64,000 nt of DNA from Chaetorhynchus papuensis. Taxonomy: Eukaryota; Chordata; Aves; Passeriformes; Rhipiduridae. The position numbers and the translations under genes are program-made. Every line of letters begins with the position of its first letter. Positions within the stretch are counted from its first letter, which is position 1. Of the stretch, positions 1 to 10,540 are shown piece after piece. The notes under the pieces are model-generated. The model saw only the letters and a list, made by a program, of their open reading frames with translations. It was not told the DNA's origin and searched no databases. The DNA lies in assembly GCA_013396525.1 (NCBI GenBank), contig VWYX01000758.1, positions 174,571 to 238,570 of the forward strand, written 5' to 3'.

Positions 1-3000
1 GCGCAAAATGTACAATCTGTTCAGGATTACACACTGAACATCTACATTTAAAGCAGAATTTCCAGGACAATTCAGGATTTCTCAGAAGGGTTCTGAAAGG
101 GAAATTTTAGTCAAAAGATCTACTCTTGTATAAGCTTTGTTCAGCCTGCCAAAAAATTGCTAGCTTTGTCTAATCCATCATAAGGTACGACACATCAGAA
201 AGCATGACACAGCTTAAATGAAGGGTGGTATTTTGTAAAAGCATCTGACCTCATGCCAACACCCATCTGAATTCCCAGTCTGCTCACGTCCCCATTTTGT
301 CTCTCTTGTTTACCAGGAGCTGAAGCCTGCCCAACGCACTCGACTGCACACACAGACATCCACTAGCAGAAAAATATGATGGAAAGCAAACATTTACCAG
401 TGGCTAGTATGCTTTAACTTCTGTGTGGGCAAACTCAGTCCTGACAGAAAATGGTGAGAGTGACAGCCTTGGCTTTTGAAAGCCTCTCTGTAGTGAGACT
501 AGGCAGCAAAATGTGAAAGCAGAGGTTGTTATATATTCACAGGTTGTCCCAGTGCCATTCTGTGGGGAGACAGGCCTTTAGCCTCCATTCAGGCTTATCA
601 TGCTCCTCTGAGGGTACAGCCAGGGAGCCAATTAGCACTAACGATGGCAGAGGTGATTTAGTGATATGGATATCTGTGTATAAGGAAACGATGGGTGTTG
701 TCAGATCAGTGGAATAAAATATCACTCCTGGAGCAGCCCAGTCATGCCAGTTAGCTAGAGGCACCAGGTGTCCAGAGAAATGAACTGCAGATCCTCACCT
801 AAATATAGCCTGGTGAGCAGTTTTGGTTTGTTTTTTTTAATTTTGCTCATTACTCTGCTGTACTGCCCTTATTCAGCAAAGCATTGAGGTATAGGCATAA
901 TTCAAAGCACATCCGCAGCCTGCTCTTCATACACTTAAAATCACAGATGTGCTCATCTGAATTGCTAGATGAAAGACCAGGAGCACTACATGGTTATCTC
1001 AAGCACCCAAAACTCCTCTGGTCACACATCCCACAGGATGATGACAGAAGTGGCACAGGAACTACTCATAATCCTTAGGGACTGTAAATGACATGATGGC
1101 AACAGCACAGCCACGTATATAACTGTTCTGTATATCTCTGCCTTGATAAATGCATATACAAATATTAACTAGTTCAGTAAATCCTAAATACATGCCTACA
1201 TGTACTGCCCTCTCTATCTCTTCAGCTTTCCCTATGTCAATTTGAATCACTGACATCTCATGGACGCAGAAGGATTTCTGGCAGAGGGAGAGGGAGGAAT
1301 CAAGACTTGCAATTTTTAACTTTTGGAGTTCCTAGAACAATTAGTTTCATCTTTGTCTCTTTTCTGCCTTTCCTTTCACTTTTAAATCCTTCACCCCGTA
1401 TGAATTTTCAGTAGATGCTCCAAGAGCTCGTATTTTCTGCCCATGTGAGGCTGCACACAGATTTTCTGTGCAGATTGTCACTTTCTCTTCTATCTGCCAT
1501 TCCAAAAAGAAACCAGTTCTTTCACAGTCCCACACTGGCGCTCACAGGCACATCTACTTGCAGCATGACTCTGCAAAATTACCTCTGTGCCTCATTAAAA
1601 CACTCTAGAAACTCCCACAAACAGCACTGAAGTCTGCACCTGTAGGTTCTGAAACCCCTTACGACTGTGGAAGATGTCAGAATCGTGAAGAATTTATAAA
1701 ATAGAATAAGCAGAGTCTCTGCATAAAGGTCTGTGGCCAGCCCACAAGCAATCTCCTTTCTAGCCCACAATTTCAAGATGAGATATCTTTCGCTCACACT
1801 TGCTTCAGGACCAGGACATCAGTTAGTACATTTTCTAGGATGATTCTGCATAATTAAACACCTTAGAAGATAGGGATCTTAGAGGGTATCTTATTAGATG
1901 CTCTATAGTGAGAAGTACATTCATTCATTGTGGAAGTACATTTTGCACACAACCCAACAAGAACATAATTTATCAAAACCAAGCTTGCAAACAAAATGAC
2001 AAAACACAAAGAAAAACAGAAATCACAGCTGATATCTGTAGAGCTCTGCTGATTTTTTGTGAAATGCTAATTTTTTTAAATACTGGAAATGAGTGCAGGA
2101 AGGTGTCAGAGCTTTGTGCTAGGAGATGAATACATGAAGGACAGTGTCTCTTTAGTTATTTAATTTCTCTGCTTCCTTTGAAGTCATTGTGAAAGATTGG
2201 TTATACTGAGATGTAGCTGGTTTGCTCACTTTTTCCCACAGAAAAATCCATTCAGTAGACAAAGAATCATATTTTATTTTATCCTGCCTGCCTGTTTAAA
2301 AAGACACTGTATTATAGAGCATCTGTAGTTAACAGGGCTGTGACATCTCAGCCATATCAGACAAATTTAATTCAGATATCTCAATATAAATGCAGCTACT
2401 TTGCTTTCAATGTGACCATCAAGGAAGCTGGTAACTGGACGTGCGTTTTTGTTTCTTTAGGCCATAAGAGGAAGACTCAGGGCTTTTATATACTACAGCT
2501 TTTTAGATTAGAATTGGTTCATGTAATTTTCCTAAGGCATTCAGAGTTACCAGCAATTGGCTTCCTTGTTTCCTTTCTTTACTAGAGAAATCCAGGACTG
2601 CTCTACAATAGAAGAGTTTGTATCGACTCAAATAATAGCAAAATTATGGTATTACAAGAGTCAAGAGACTGACAAAGGGGAAAGATGGAGAGTGTCAAAC
2701 TGGTCTGGTTACATTCATTTGAGTCTATTCACTACTGGGCATTGCAGATGGAAAAAAATGGTTTTGCTAAACATTCAGCATCACTGTCTTCAGAGGAGCT
2801 GCTGCAGCAGCAGCAATGTCACATTCACCAAGCACACTAAACTTCCTCCAGCAAAATCAGGAACACCAAAACCAAGATTATGGCTGCTCCATGATTGGAA
2901 AATTTAATGAAAGGGGGAAAAGAAAGGAAAAGGAAAGGGAAAAGGAAAAGGAAACGGAAAAGGAAAAGGAAAAGGAAAAGGAAAAGGAAAAGGAAAAGGA

Positions 3001-4129
3001 AAAGGAAAAGGAAAAAGGAAAAGGAAAAGGAAAAGGAAAAAAGGAAAAGGAAAAACCGAAACCCACCAACAAAGGGAAAAAAGGGCCTGCTTTTCTTGTT
3101 TGTTTGTATTAGTATTGGCAAATACTATCATTTTCCAGCCTTTCTCCAAATACTCTGAAATTGATACCCATAAAGGCTAAGAAACTGTAGTTCACAAAAT
3201 CTTTCATGGGGATACCTTTTAACAAATGCCAGCTTTGGCACAGCAGGCAACACAGACCCCAGAGCACATACCACGCTCAGCCCAGGCACCGCAGAGACCT
3301 CCTGCCTCATCTTCTCCTGCTGTACATGTTCTGCCTGTCCCCCTCCTTCAGCCTGAAGGCATCAGGGATGGAGGAGCTTTATGCCAGAGCTGGGATGCAG
3401 CACACCTTCCATGCTGGGAAGTTTGTCCAGCAGCAACAAGACGGAATAACTGAGACGAGCCATCAGCTTTTACAACTGTTATATTTACAACAAGTTCCAA
3501 CTTCCTTTCCTCCACCAAGAGAAAGAAAATTTCGACTAAAACTAAGATAAATAATCTTATCGGATTTTTTTCAACTCAGGGAAAAAAGTTGCTTCCTAAG
3601 TCTGTTTGCAACTCAAGATGGGCAGCAACAATGTGCCACAAGAGGCTGGGCAGCGAGGGCACAGAAACGCTGTCAGGAGCTCAAGAGGAGAATAAGCAGT
3701 GCCACTCAAGGGAGGGATGAAACAAACCTGAGTGGCAAGGATGAGCAGAGGCAACAGGATATTTGGATGGGCACAAAGCTGACAGTGTGGCACACCTACA
3801 GGGACAGTTTGGGCTCAGAGGTGGCAGCCCAGATCTGAGGGAAAAGCACACAGTGTATGCCAGGGCCCTGGCAGGCACCAGAAGCAAAGACCCCTCCCAA
3901 CACCCAAGCCTTCCATCCAGCTCAGCGCTGCGGCCCCGCTGCCTATCGCAATGACAGCCGCCACACTTACTCAAGCAAGGCCACCTGCACTCCGGGTGCA
4001 CAGGTGATGCTGACATGACTCCTGAGCCGATGCCCAAGGGAAAGGGCTGATCCAGGAGCAGGGGCTGTTTCTGGCCTGCTGAACCTGAAGGGAAAGACCC
4101 ACAAGCTCTGCAGATCACTGAGGATCACT
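1..4129. other. Left flank without a recognisable gene
   Basis: I see no exon of a known protein on either strand. Open frames are short, unconserved-looking and overlap one another. The only clear structure is the purine hexamer repeat at about 2.92-3.06 kb, which keeps several frames open artificially. Composition is ordinary AT-rich avian intergenic or intronic DNA that becomes GC-richer after about 3.6 kb, toward the CpG-rich patch. Short exons of an unrecognised gene cannot be excluded. Confidence 0.6.
2918..3056. repeat. (GGAAAA)n hexanucleotide purine repeat
   Basis: About 140 bases of almost pure purine built on a GGAAAA unit. A few interruptions are visible: one C, some runs shortened to AAA and some lengthened to AAAAA. 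The plus strand is the purine strand. The Lys/Glu-rich and Phe/Pro-rich open frames across it on both strands follow from the repeat and are not genes. Confidence 0.95.
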
Positions 4130-4260
4130 GCAAATGGGGCGACGCCCCTGCCACAGATCCCGCAGCCCCATTCTCCCCACTGCAAGAGTGCTGGGTGCCG
4201 AGCCCACCCCTAAAGACTCTTCATCCCAACTCATAATGAGGTCGACTTCTCTCGCGCAGC

Positions 4261-4274
4261 GTTTCCATAGCAAC
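4261..4274. promoter_or_regulatory. RFX X-box motif
   Basis: GTTTCCATAGCAAC is an imperfect inverted repeat with two half-sites separated by two bases. It matches the RFX-family X-box consensus (RYYNYY, 1-3 bases, RRNRAC) at every constrained position. X-boxes of this form sit close to the start sites of ciliary genes and of some other RFX targets. Its place inside a CpG-rich patch and just upstream of a TATA box makes function more likely than for an isolated match. Confidence 0.65.
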
Positions 4275-4297
4275 AAAGAGGCGATTCTAATCTCTAA

Positions 4298-4305
4298 TAT
4301 AAAAG
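4298..4305 (+). promoter_or_regulatory. TATA-box-like element
   Basis: TATAAAAG is a consensus TATA element in an otherwise CpG-rich stretch, about 24 bases after the X-box. If used, it would place a plus-strand transcription start near 4328-4335. No first exon could be confirmed. Confidence 0.4.
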
Positions 4306-4720
4306 AAGCAGCGAAAATGACACGGTTTGGAGTTTGGGGGTTTGGGGCGTAGCGCAGAGGCTGTGGCCGTCCCAGGGCTGCAGCCCCCTCCTCCCGGCCG
4401 GCAGCCCCCTCAGCGGCGGGCGGCCAGCACCACCCCGTGGCCACCGCAGCGGCACCCGGGAAACGCGAGGCTGCCGCACAGGCACCTCAGGCTGCTGGAG
4501 CAGAGCGATCAGAGGGCTCAGGCTTCAGCCTGGTGGGGGGCAATGGGAAGGGGGGATTGCTGTCCTCTGCCTCCAGGTCCTGGCAGGGAAGGGGAGAGTA
4601 CAGCTCCGGATGGGGACTAGGAAATCCATTCAGCAGTACAGGCTTGGAGGACCAGCTGTGCAGGCGGACTGCGCTCGGGTACACGGGCGATGGGAAGCAC
4701 CGTGATTATTATTCCCTCTC

Positions 4721-7700
4721 TCCTGGCAAGCGGCACAGGCCAATATCCCAATTCACGGTGTGCTATTTGCAATTGCTTAGCAGGGCTAGCAAGCATCAAA
4801 CCTCCTTCCTCAGCCCTACCTTGACAGACAGAGCAGAGGGGAAAGCACACTGTGCTTCACTCACTGCAGTCTAAAGCAGTTCCCCAGAAAAAAAAAAGCA
4901 AAGCCGAATGTAAAATAGGTAGACCAGCACATAAAAGAGCAAAGCACACAGCTTGGAGCTGGGCTCCTAGGTAGTCTGTTAATATAAGTAGTAGAAGTAT
5001 ATATAAGTAGTTGCCCCAGAAACAGCACTAGCTTATGCTGGATGAATACCAATAGTAGCACTGTAGTTCTAATATCACTTCAGGGGCTCACTTGCACTGG
5101 CACCTGTGCAAAATAAGACTTCCATTTTCCATGGCCACATCCTTGAATAACATTTCTTGTCTTCCTGGCTGTGATATTAACACTGATATATCATCCCAGT
5201 AACTTATTCAGGCCTGCAAAAGGTCTACTCCAGATCCCACATAAGGGTAGACAGAACCCCGAGACCAGCTTTTGTGTTCACAGCATCATTCTCCAAAACA
5301 AACCAAAAAATCCACACACAACACCTTTAGGATTTTTATTTCTGAATAGTTTTATTTATTTTATTAGAAATTTCAAAGAAACTCTCTCCAGGAGAGCAAG
5401 GGAAAAAAACCCAACCCTGAAATATTTCCAAGTAATTTTGTTCCGTATAAACACAAAGCAAAGTTACATATTTCTTTCACATGCATGTACAAAAACATTT
5501 TAAGTAAAACATCCTTCATACATAACATGTGCATTAGTCTCAGAACTGAGCACATAATCAGATTGGCCTCACCTACCCTACCTAATCTTATTTTCCTGTT
5601 TTCTTTTTAAATTGTAAATTTCTATGCAGGAAACATCTCTTTTTCTGCACAGCATTATGCATATTCAAATTAGCACGGATGGCCTTGGAATTAAATCACT
5701 AGGTAGCATAGTGTGACATAAAGCTGTACACATAAGTTGTTACACTGCCATTTATACAGCGAACTTTACTGGATACCAGGCAAAACTCTTCAAAAGGAAT
5801 AAAAAGGTATTGCTAGAGGGAAAAAGGAGTATGATACACAGCACTCTCTCAACTACAATCCTGTATGATTCCTATGCAAAACACTTCAAAAGCCAAGTAA
5901 TTTACAGATCTTGCTCTCCAAATGGATATCAAAGTTCCTACCAATTTCAATCATGACAAAATAAATCACTGTAAGACATCAATGCTACTGGATATGGACA
6001 TAGTCAATACTCAACATTCCCATTTTTCATCCACCCACTTCTGGAAAGAGAAGCGGGAAAGATGAAAGAACTGTAAAAACTGCAGACTGTTGAAGCAGGG
6101 GGGCCAGCAGAGTGCTTTACCAACCATCAGCAAGAAACAGCAACTGCGAGAGCAGAGCTTCATTCCAACCCACTGCATAACCTCACTGTAGTTTAAAATT
6201 TTGGGATTACATGGTCAATGAACACACCTCATTAGTTGCCCAAGGCTGCATTAACACCTAGAAAAATCTTATTTGATTCATCAAAAGAGCATATTGTCTG
6301 TATCTGACTTTGTGAGCTAGATTTTAAATTTCACTATTGCATGCATGATGAACACCACTGCAAATCTAAGAACCATGAAAGTTCAGAGGAGAAGGGCTCA
6401 CCCAGAAGGTAAAGCTTCCACATGCAGAAAAGGAAACATCAAGCACACCAAAGTCAGCTGCAGCCCTTAGCACAGTGGGGGAACAGGAGGTACAGCTATT
6501 ACTCTGCCTTCATTTTTACGTGTATAAGCGATGCTGACGGGTTTCTCACCTCTACATAAACATGCATCCCAAAGAGAATCAATAACAATTCTCCCTTACA
6601 CTGCAACAACACAGCTGACTCAAAGGACAGTGAATATGCACTGTATTTAAATACACTTGAAGCACTCAGGCTTGGCTTGTTGCAGTGTGTGTGTTACAGG
6701 GTGAAATGGGTGTGGAAAATGGATGTGAAATAAAAAAAATTCACAAAAGTTAAGACAGGACATCTGCACACGAACAATACAGAGAAAGCACTTAAGATTA
6801 ACACTTAGGAGGTTTAACCAAAGCCGTGGAGAACACTAGATTTTCATTTTTAGCTCACTTGAAATCTTGCAAATGGGCAAGCGGTGCTGGCAGCAGTCAC
6901 TCTGTCATTTGGCTCCTGAAAATAGTGCAATGGACTTTGCATAAGTGCCCTGGCTGCATGAACACTTTACTACACCCGTTTGCAAAGCATCTACAGAGAA
7001 CGGCCCAATGACAGGTGTTCTCACACAGTGTCAAAGACACAAGGGGCAAATCAGGCTGAGCCTCGAGGCCCCATCCTGGCACATTCTGTGTGTTGTGGAG
7101 AACACTGGATCTGCTGGTGCAGCTGAGATGGGCAGCCTGCTCTTAGCCCTGTATTACCATTTGAACAGCAAGCTCTAGTAAATGTGCAGAAAAGAAAAAG
7201 CACTGGCCCAGCAGGATGAGGTCTCTGATTCCCACCCAGGAAGTGCTTAAGTCACGTCACTTGACTCAGACACTGATGGTGTGGATGTCTTCAGCTGAGG
7301 TAGTCAAGTTGAATTCACTTTATGGGCTCACAAAGGAAAAACAGACACTTCTAAAAATGCCATTTAACCTGCTTTATACTTCTACCTCAAGGCCAAAAGG
7401 ACAGTGACCTAAGAATGATTATTTCTCTTCAGCTGCAAGTGTGGCCCAAAGGAACAAGTTTAGATGCAGACATCTAAACTGAGTGAGAAGGTACCACCCC
7501 AAATGCCTTCCTTGTACCTGGGCAGTTGAACAGTTGTGCTATACTTCTTTGTGATCAGCAGTTTTGCTTAAAACCTGTGTCATACAGGACATTTCAGTGA
7601 CCATCTAAGCATTCTCCAGCCAGCAACAGTCCAACTGAAATGGAATAAAAGCTCACAACTCTCACAAAACTCTCTGAATGATTACTGTGCCTTTTTTTTG

Positions 7701-8689
7701 CAGAGTAACTAAATCTCAAAACGCACTTCTGAAAGGCAAATATTACTATTCTTTTTTTACAGCTGAGAAAACGGGGACATTGCAGCTTGGCTAATGGTGA
7801 CTCAGGGGGAATCAAAATGAAGATTTCCTGGTATGCTCTTCTACTACTGACTAGGCTTAAAATAGTGAGAATTTACCCCCCAGGAGAGACCTTTAAAACT
7901 GTGATGGACAATTTTAACTCTATTGTCCATAAAAGCCTATGGTCACGCATTCTTATTAGACATTGAGGAATTTTATGTTTGGATTCCACTTCTATAAGGT
8001 AGAAGAGAAATACAGTTAGGAAAAAAGAATTAAGGCCAGGCATGTTATACAGAAACAAAAATACTATGCCTGAAGCTCATTCTTTCAAAAGATAAACCTG
8101 CAATTGTAAAGATAAATGGGAGGTTTGGTAAATTTCCCTCAACCATCCCAAGGGGTTACAGGTATAAAGCCAGTTTAAGTGGCTGTTCATTCTTGATTCA
8201 TGTTCATTCTAGCTCTTTTTAGGGAGAGACACACTGAATCAAGTTAAAGACCGAGTTGATCAACTGAGGATTGTGCAGAACAAAAAAAATGCCATCAGTC
8301 AGCTGAGCCATAAAAGCAAGCAGCAAAATAGAGTCAGTTTCAGACTAAGTTGTCAAGATAACAACCTTGAATATGATTGCTCAGCCAGCCTAAAGTTGCT
8401 GCACTCAATCCAATGACAGCAAAGGAAAAGTTTGCATTGCCAGCACGCGCTCACACCAATAGTAAAAGCTGTTCCATACTCTCCAGAAAACCACATCAGC
8501 TTCCCTGAATAGATGATCAAGTATTCAACTAGGGATTAAGGTCTGCTGGTCTTGTTTCTAACAAGGAAGAATTTGTGGAGAATGTGAAGGTCTTGGCTGC
8601 AGAAGGCATAGAATTGTGGCACGGAAATGTGTAAAAGACAGAGTCCTGTACCTTAAGGTCAACATATTTTGGTTTATTCAAGGAATGTC
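4721..8689. other. No recognisable gene; possible long 3' UTR on the minus strand
   Basis: AT-rich single-copy-looking sequence with many stops in all frames and no exon I recognise. On the minus strand it lies downstream of SUPT7L and ends, reading leftward, at a cluster of AATAAA hexamers (5335-5365). It could therefore be distal 3' UTR of SUPT7L, although the inserted CR1 at 8.7-9.98 kb would have to be included. It could equally be intergenic. Confidence 0.4.
5335..5365 (-). terminator. Cluster of four minus-strand AATAAA hexamers
   Basis: TTTATT occurs on the plus strand at 5335-5340, 5351-5356, 5355-5360 and 5360-5365, giving four AATAAA signals within 31 bases on the minus strand. This could be the poly(A) signal of a leftward transcript such as a long SUPT7L isoform. 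AT-rich DNA can also produce such clusters by chance, so confidence is low. Confidence 0.3.
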
Positions 8690-9985
8690 TTAACAGAATT
8701 TCACAAGGGACTGTCCTGGCTGCCCAAAGGAACCCAAGTGTGCTGCTTTATCTTCAAAGACAGCCTTGTCAAAGTAAAAAATCAGTCCTTTCTGACAAGC
8801 AGAAATTACAGCAGGCATGACAGAAGGCCAGCACAGATGATCAAGGAACTCCTAACTGATCTCAAACACAAACAGAAAGGTTCACAGAAGTGGAAGTGAG
8901 GATGGGCTGGCCAGAAGAGATATAGAGACACAGCCCGAGTAGGCAGAGACAATTAGGAAAGCCAAAGCTCAGCTGGAGTTGAAACTGTAAGAAATAATAA
9001 TAAGGGCTTCTTTAAGTACACTGGAAGCAAAAGGAAGATTAAAGAAAATATGGTTTGCTGTTTAACAGTGCAGGCAATATGGCAACAAAGGACGCTCTTT
9101 GTACTTTCAGGCTCATGTACACAACACCTTTTTTGCCTGTTTTCACTGATAAGTTCTGCCTTAAGTCCTGCCAGGTCCTCGAGCCTTCTAGCAGCATGTA
9201 GGAATAAAGCATTGCCTACAGCAGAGGAAGACTGAGTTAGTGAGAACTTAAGCCCATTGAAGCCAACAGGCTGAACGTGAAGGCACTGAGGGAGCTGGCT
9301 AATGGCCCTGTGAGACCACTCTACAGCATCTTTGCTAGGTCATGAGCAGCAGCAGCGATGGCTCTCCAACTAAAACAGCCTGACTTATGACTCTCTTGCT
9401 GCCCACCACAGTCAGCAAGCAGGTAGCCAGCACACTGAGGGAAATTATTATTTCTCTCTATTCAGCGGTTGTGAGATGGCGTTTGGAGGATGGCATCCAC
9501 TTTTGTGCTCCCCCTTACAAGGGCACTGCAGCAATTTCAGTGGAAGGTCACAGAGCTGGTTTGGGAGCTGGAGCACAGGACAAGTAAGGAGAGCTCAGGG
9601 AACATGGTTTCTCCACACTTAAGAAGAGAAAAGGCTAAAAAGATACCACATTGTATATAATCTCTTAATAGCTGGGCTAGAGAAAACAGTCAGACTCTTC
9701 TCAGAGATGAACAATGACAGAATAAGAGGCAGTGAACAGAAGCTGGAACATGGGAAATTCCAACTAGATGCAACTATGTATTTTTTCTTACTATGAGAGT
9801 TGTCAAATATGGGAAAATGTTGCCCAGAGAGATTTGGCATCACCATCCTTGTAGATATTCAAAACTCAAATGGACAAAACCCTTAACAACCTGCTCTAAC
9901 TGGCTGAGCTCTTGAGCAGGAGGCTGGAGTAGAAATGCCACAAGGTCCCTTTAAACCAAACTATTCAATGGTTCTGTAACTTGAA
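8690..9985 (+). mobile_element. Degenerate CR1 LINE fragment, sense orientation
   Basis: The order of recognisable CR1 blocks is collinear on the plus strand. At about 8830-9050 there is the pre-reverse-transcriptase stretch, with an opening like 'aaggaactcctaactgatctcaaac' and later a block for a gly-phe-phe-lys-tyr motif. At about 9260-9360 comes the block encoding a Leu-Arg-Glu-Leu-Ala-like motif. At about 9430-9600 is the 3' part of ORF2. At about 9800-9980 is the 3' end (gttgcccagagag, gatattcaa, aaggtccctttaaacc). It is heavily mutated, with frameshifts and stops, and no coding capacity remains. It lies just beyond the SUPT7L stop codon. Boundaries are approximate. Confidence 0.75.
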
Positions 9986-10256
9986 AAATCTCCTCACAAC
10001 TACTCTTCACCGGCACATTCCTCATTAATCTGCCAAAGCAAGCCATGCCACCATCAAACATAAAGGGTGATCTTCAGTCTCATGAATCAGGATGGAGTAC
10101 AGAAGCCAGGAAAGAGGGGAGCTGAAGTGCACTACACATCAAACCTCTCACAGTAATTTTATGCAGGTCCCTCACACACGGGGGCCAGCCCTGTGCTGGA
10201 ATCATCACAGTACTCTTCTAGTTCCTTTCAAGTGTTCATTGCACCCCATCAGGACT

Positions 10257-10262
10257 AAATAA
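10257..10262 (+). terminator. Plus-strand AATAAA near the SUPT7L 3' end
   Basis: AATAAA occurs in the plus direction just outside the SUPT7L stop codon. In mammals GPN1 converges on SUPT7L tail to tail, so a plus-strand poly(A) signal here would fit, but no GPN1 exon was recognised to its left. Chance occurrence is likely. Confidence 0.2.
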
Positions 10263-10277
10263 AAAGACTGTTCCTTT

Positions 10278-10540
10278 TCACATCTTCTTCATCTTTTTCT
10301 TGCAGCGTTGGTTGAAGACAGGTGAGGATCCCATCAGGCTGTCAGCAGAATGAGAACCGTAGCTGCTCTCAGAGCCATTGGGGCTTTGTGGCATCCCAGC
10401 TTCACTCATGCCTGACATTGGCTCCTCAAAGACATCACTGCCTAGGACCCCGTGGCCATGTACGTTAGCCTCCTCATTTTCCTGCGGCTCCATTTTCACC
10501 TGTGCCAAGTTCCAGAGAGGGGAAGCATTCACCTCAGCCC
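10278..10540 (-). CDS. SUPT7L: SUPT7L coding exon 4 (terminal)
   Basis: Encodes residues 326-412 and the TGA stop at 10280-10278. It begins AEVNASPLWNLAQVKMEPQ after a ctctag acceptor, passes through the Ser/Gly-rich DSLMGSSPVFNQRC block and ends in a lysine cluster. The 3' UTR lies to the left. A CATAAA variant signal is present about 120 bases past the stop (10163-10158) and a CR1 begins soon after, so the end of the message is uncertain. Confidence 0.96.

Larger units (their letters stand above)
4130..4720. promoter_or_regulatory. CpG-rich candidate promoter, gene unknown
   Basis: CpG dinucleotides are dense here, especially at 4250-4500, in contrast to the CpG-poor DNA on both sides. The patch contains a full RFX X-box at 4261-4274 and, about 24 bases downstream, a TATAAAAG element at 4298-4305. 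Spacing and order would fit a plus-strand start near 4330. No recognised coding exon follows. The transcript could be noncoding, could have a noncoding first exon, or the element could serve a gene running left out of the window. Promoter assignment is inference from composition and motifs. Confidence 0.5.

Noticed and set aside
2816..3158. Lys/Glu- and Phe/Pro-repeat open frames on both strands
   Set aside because: All follow from the GGAAAA hexamer repeat.
4437..4874. 145-codon plus-strand frame starting in the CpG-rich patch
   Set aside because: The apparent start is GTG, the composition is that of CpG-rich DNA, and I recognise no domain. Kept only as part of the promoter patch.
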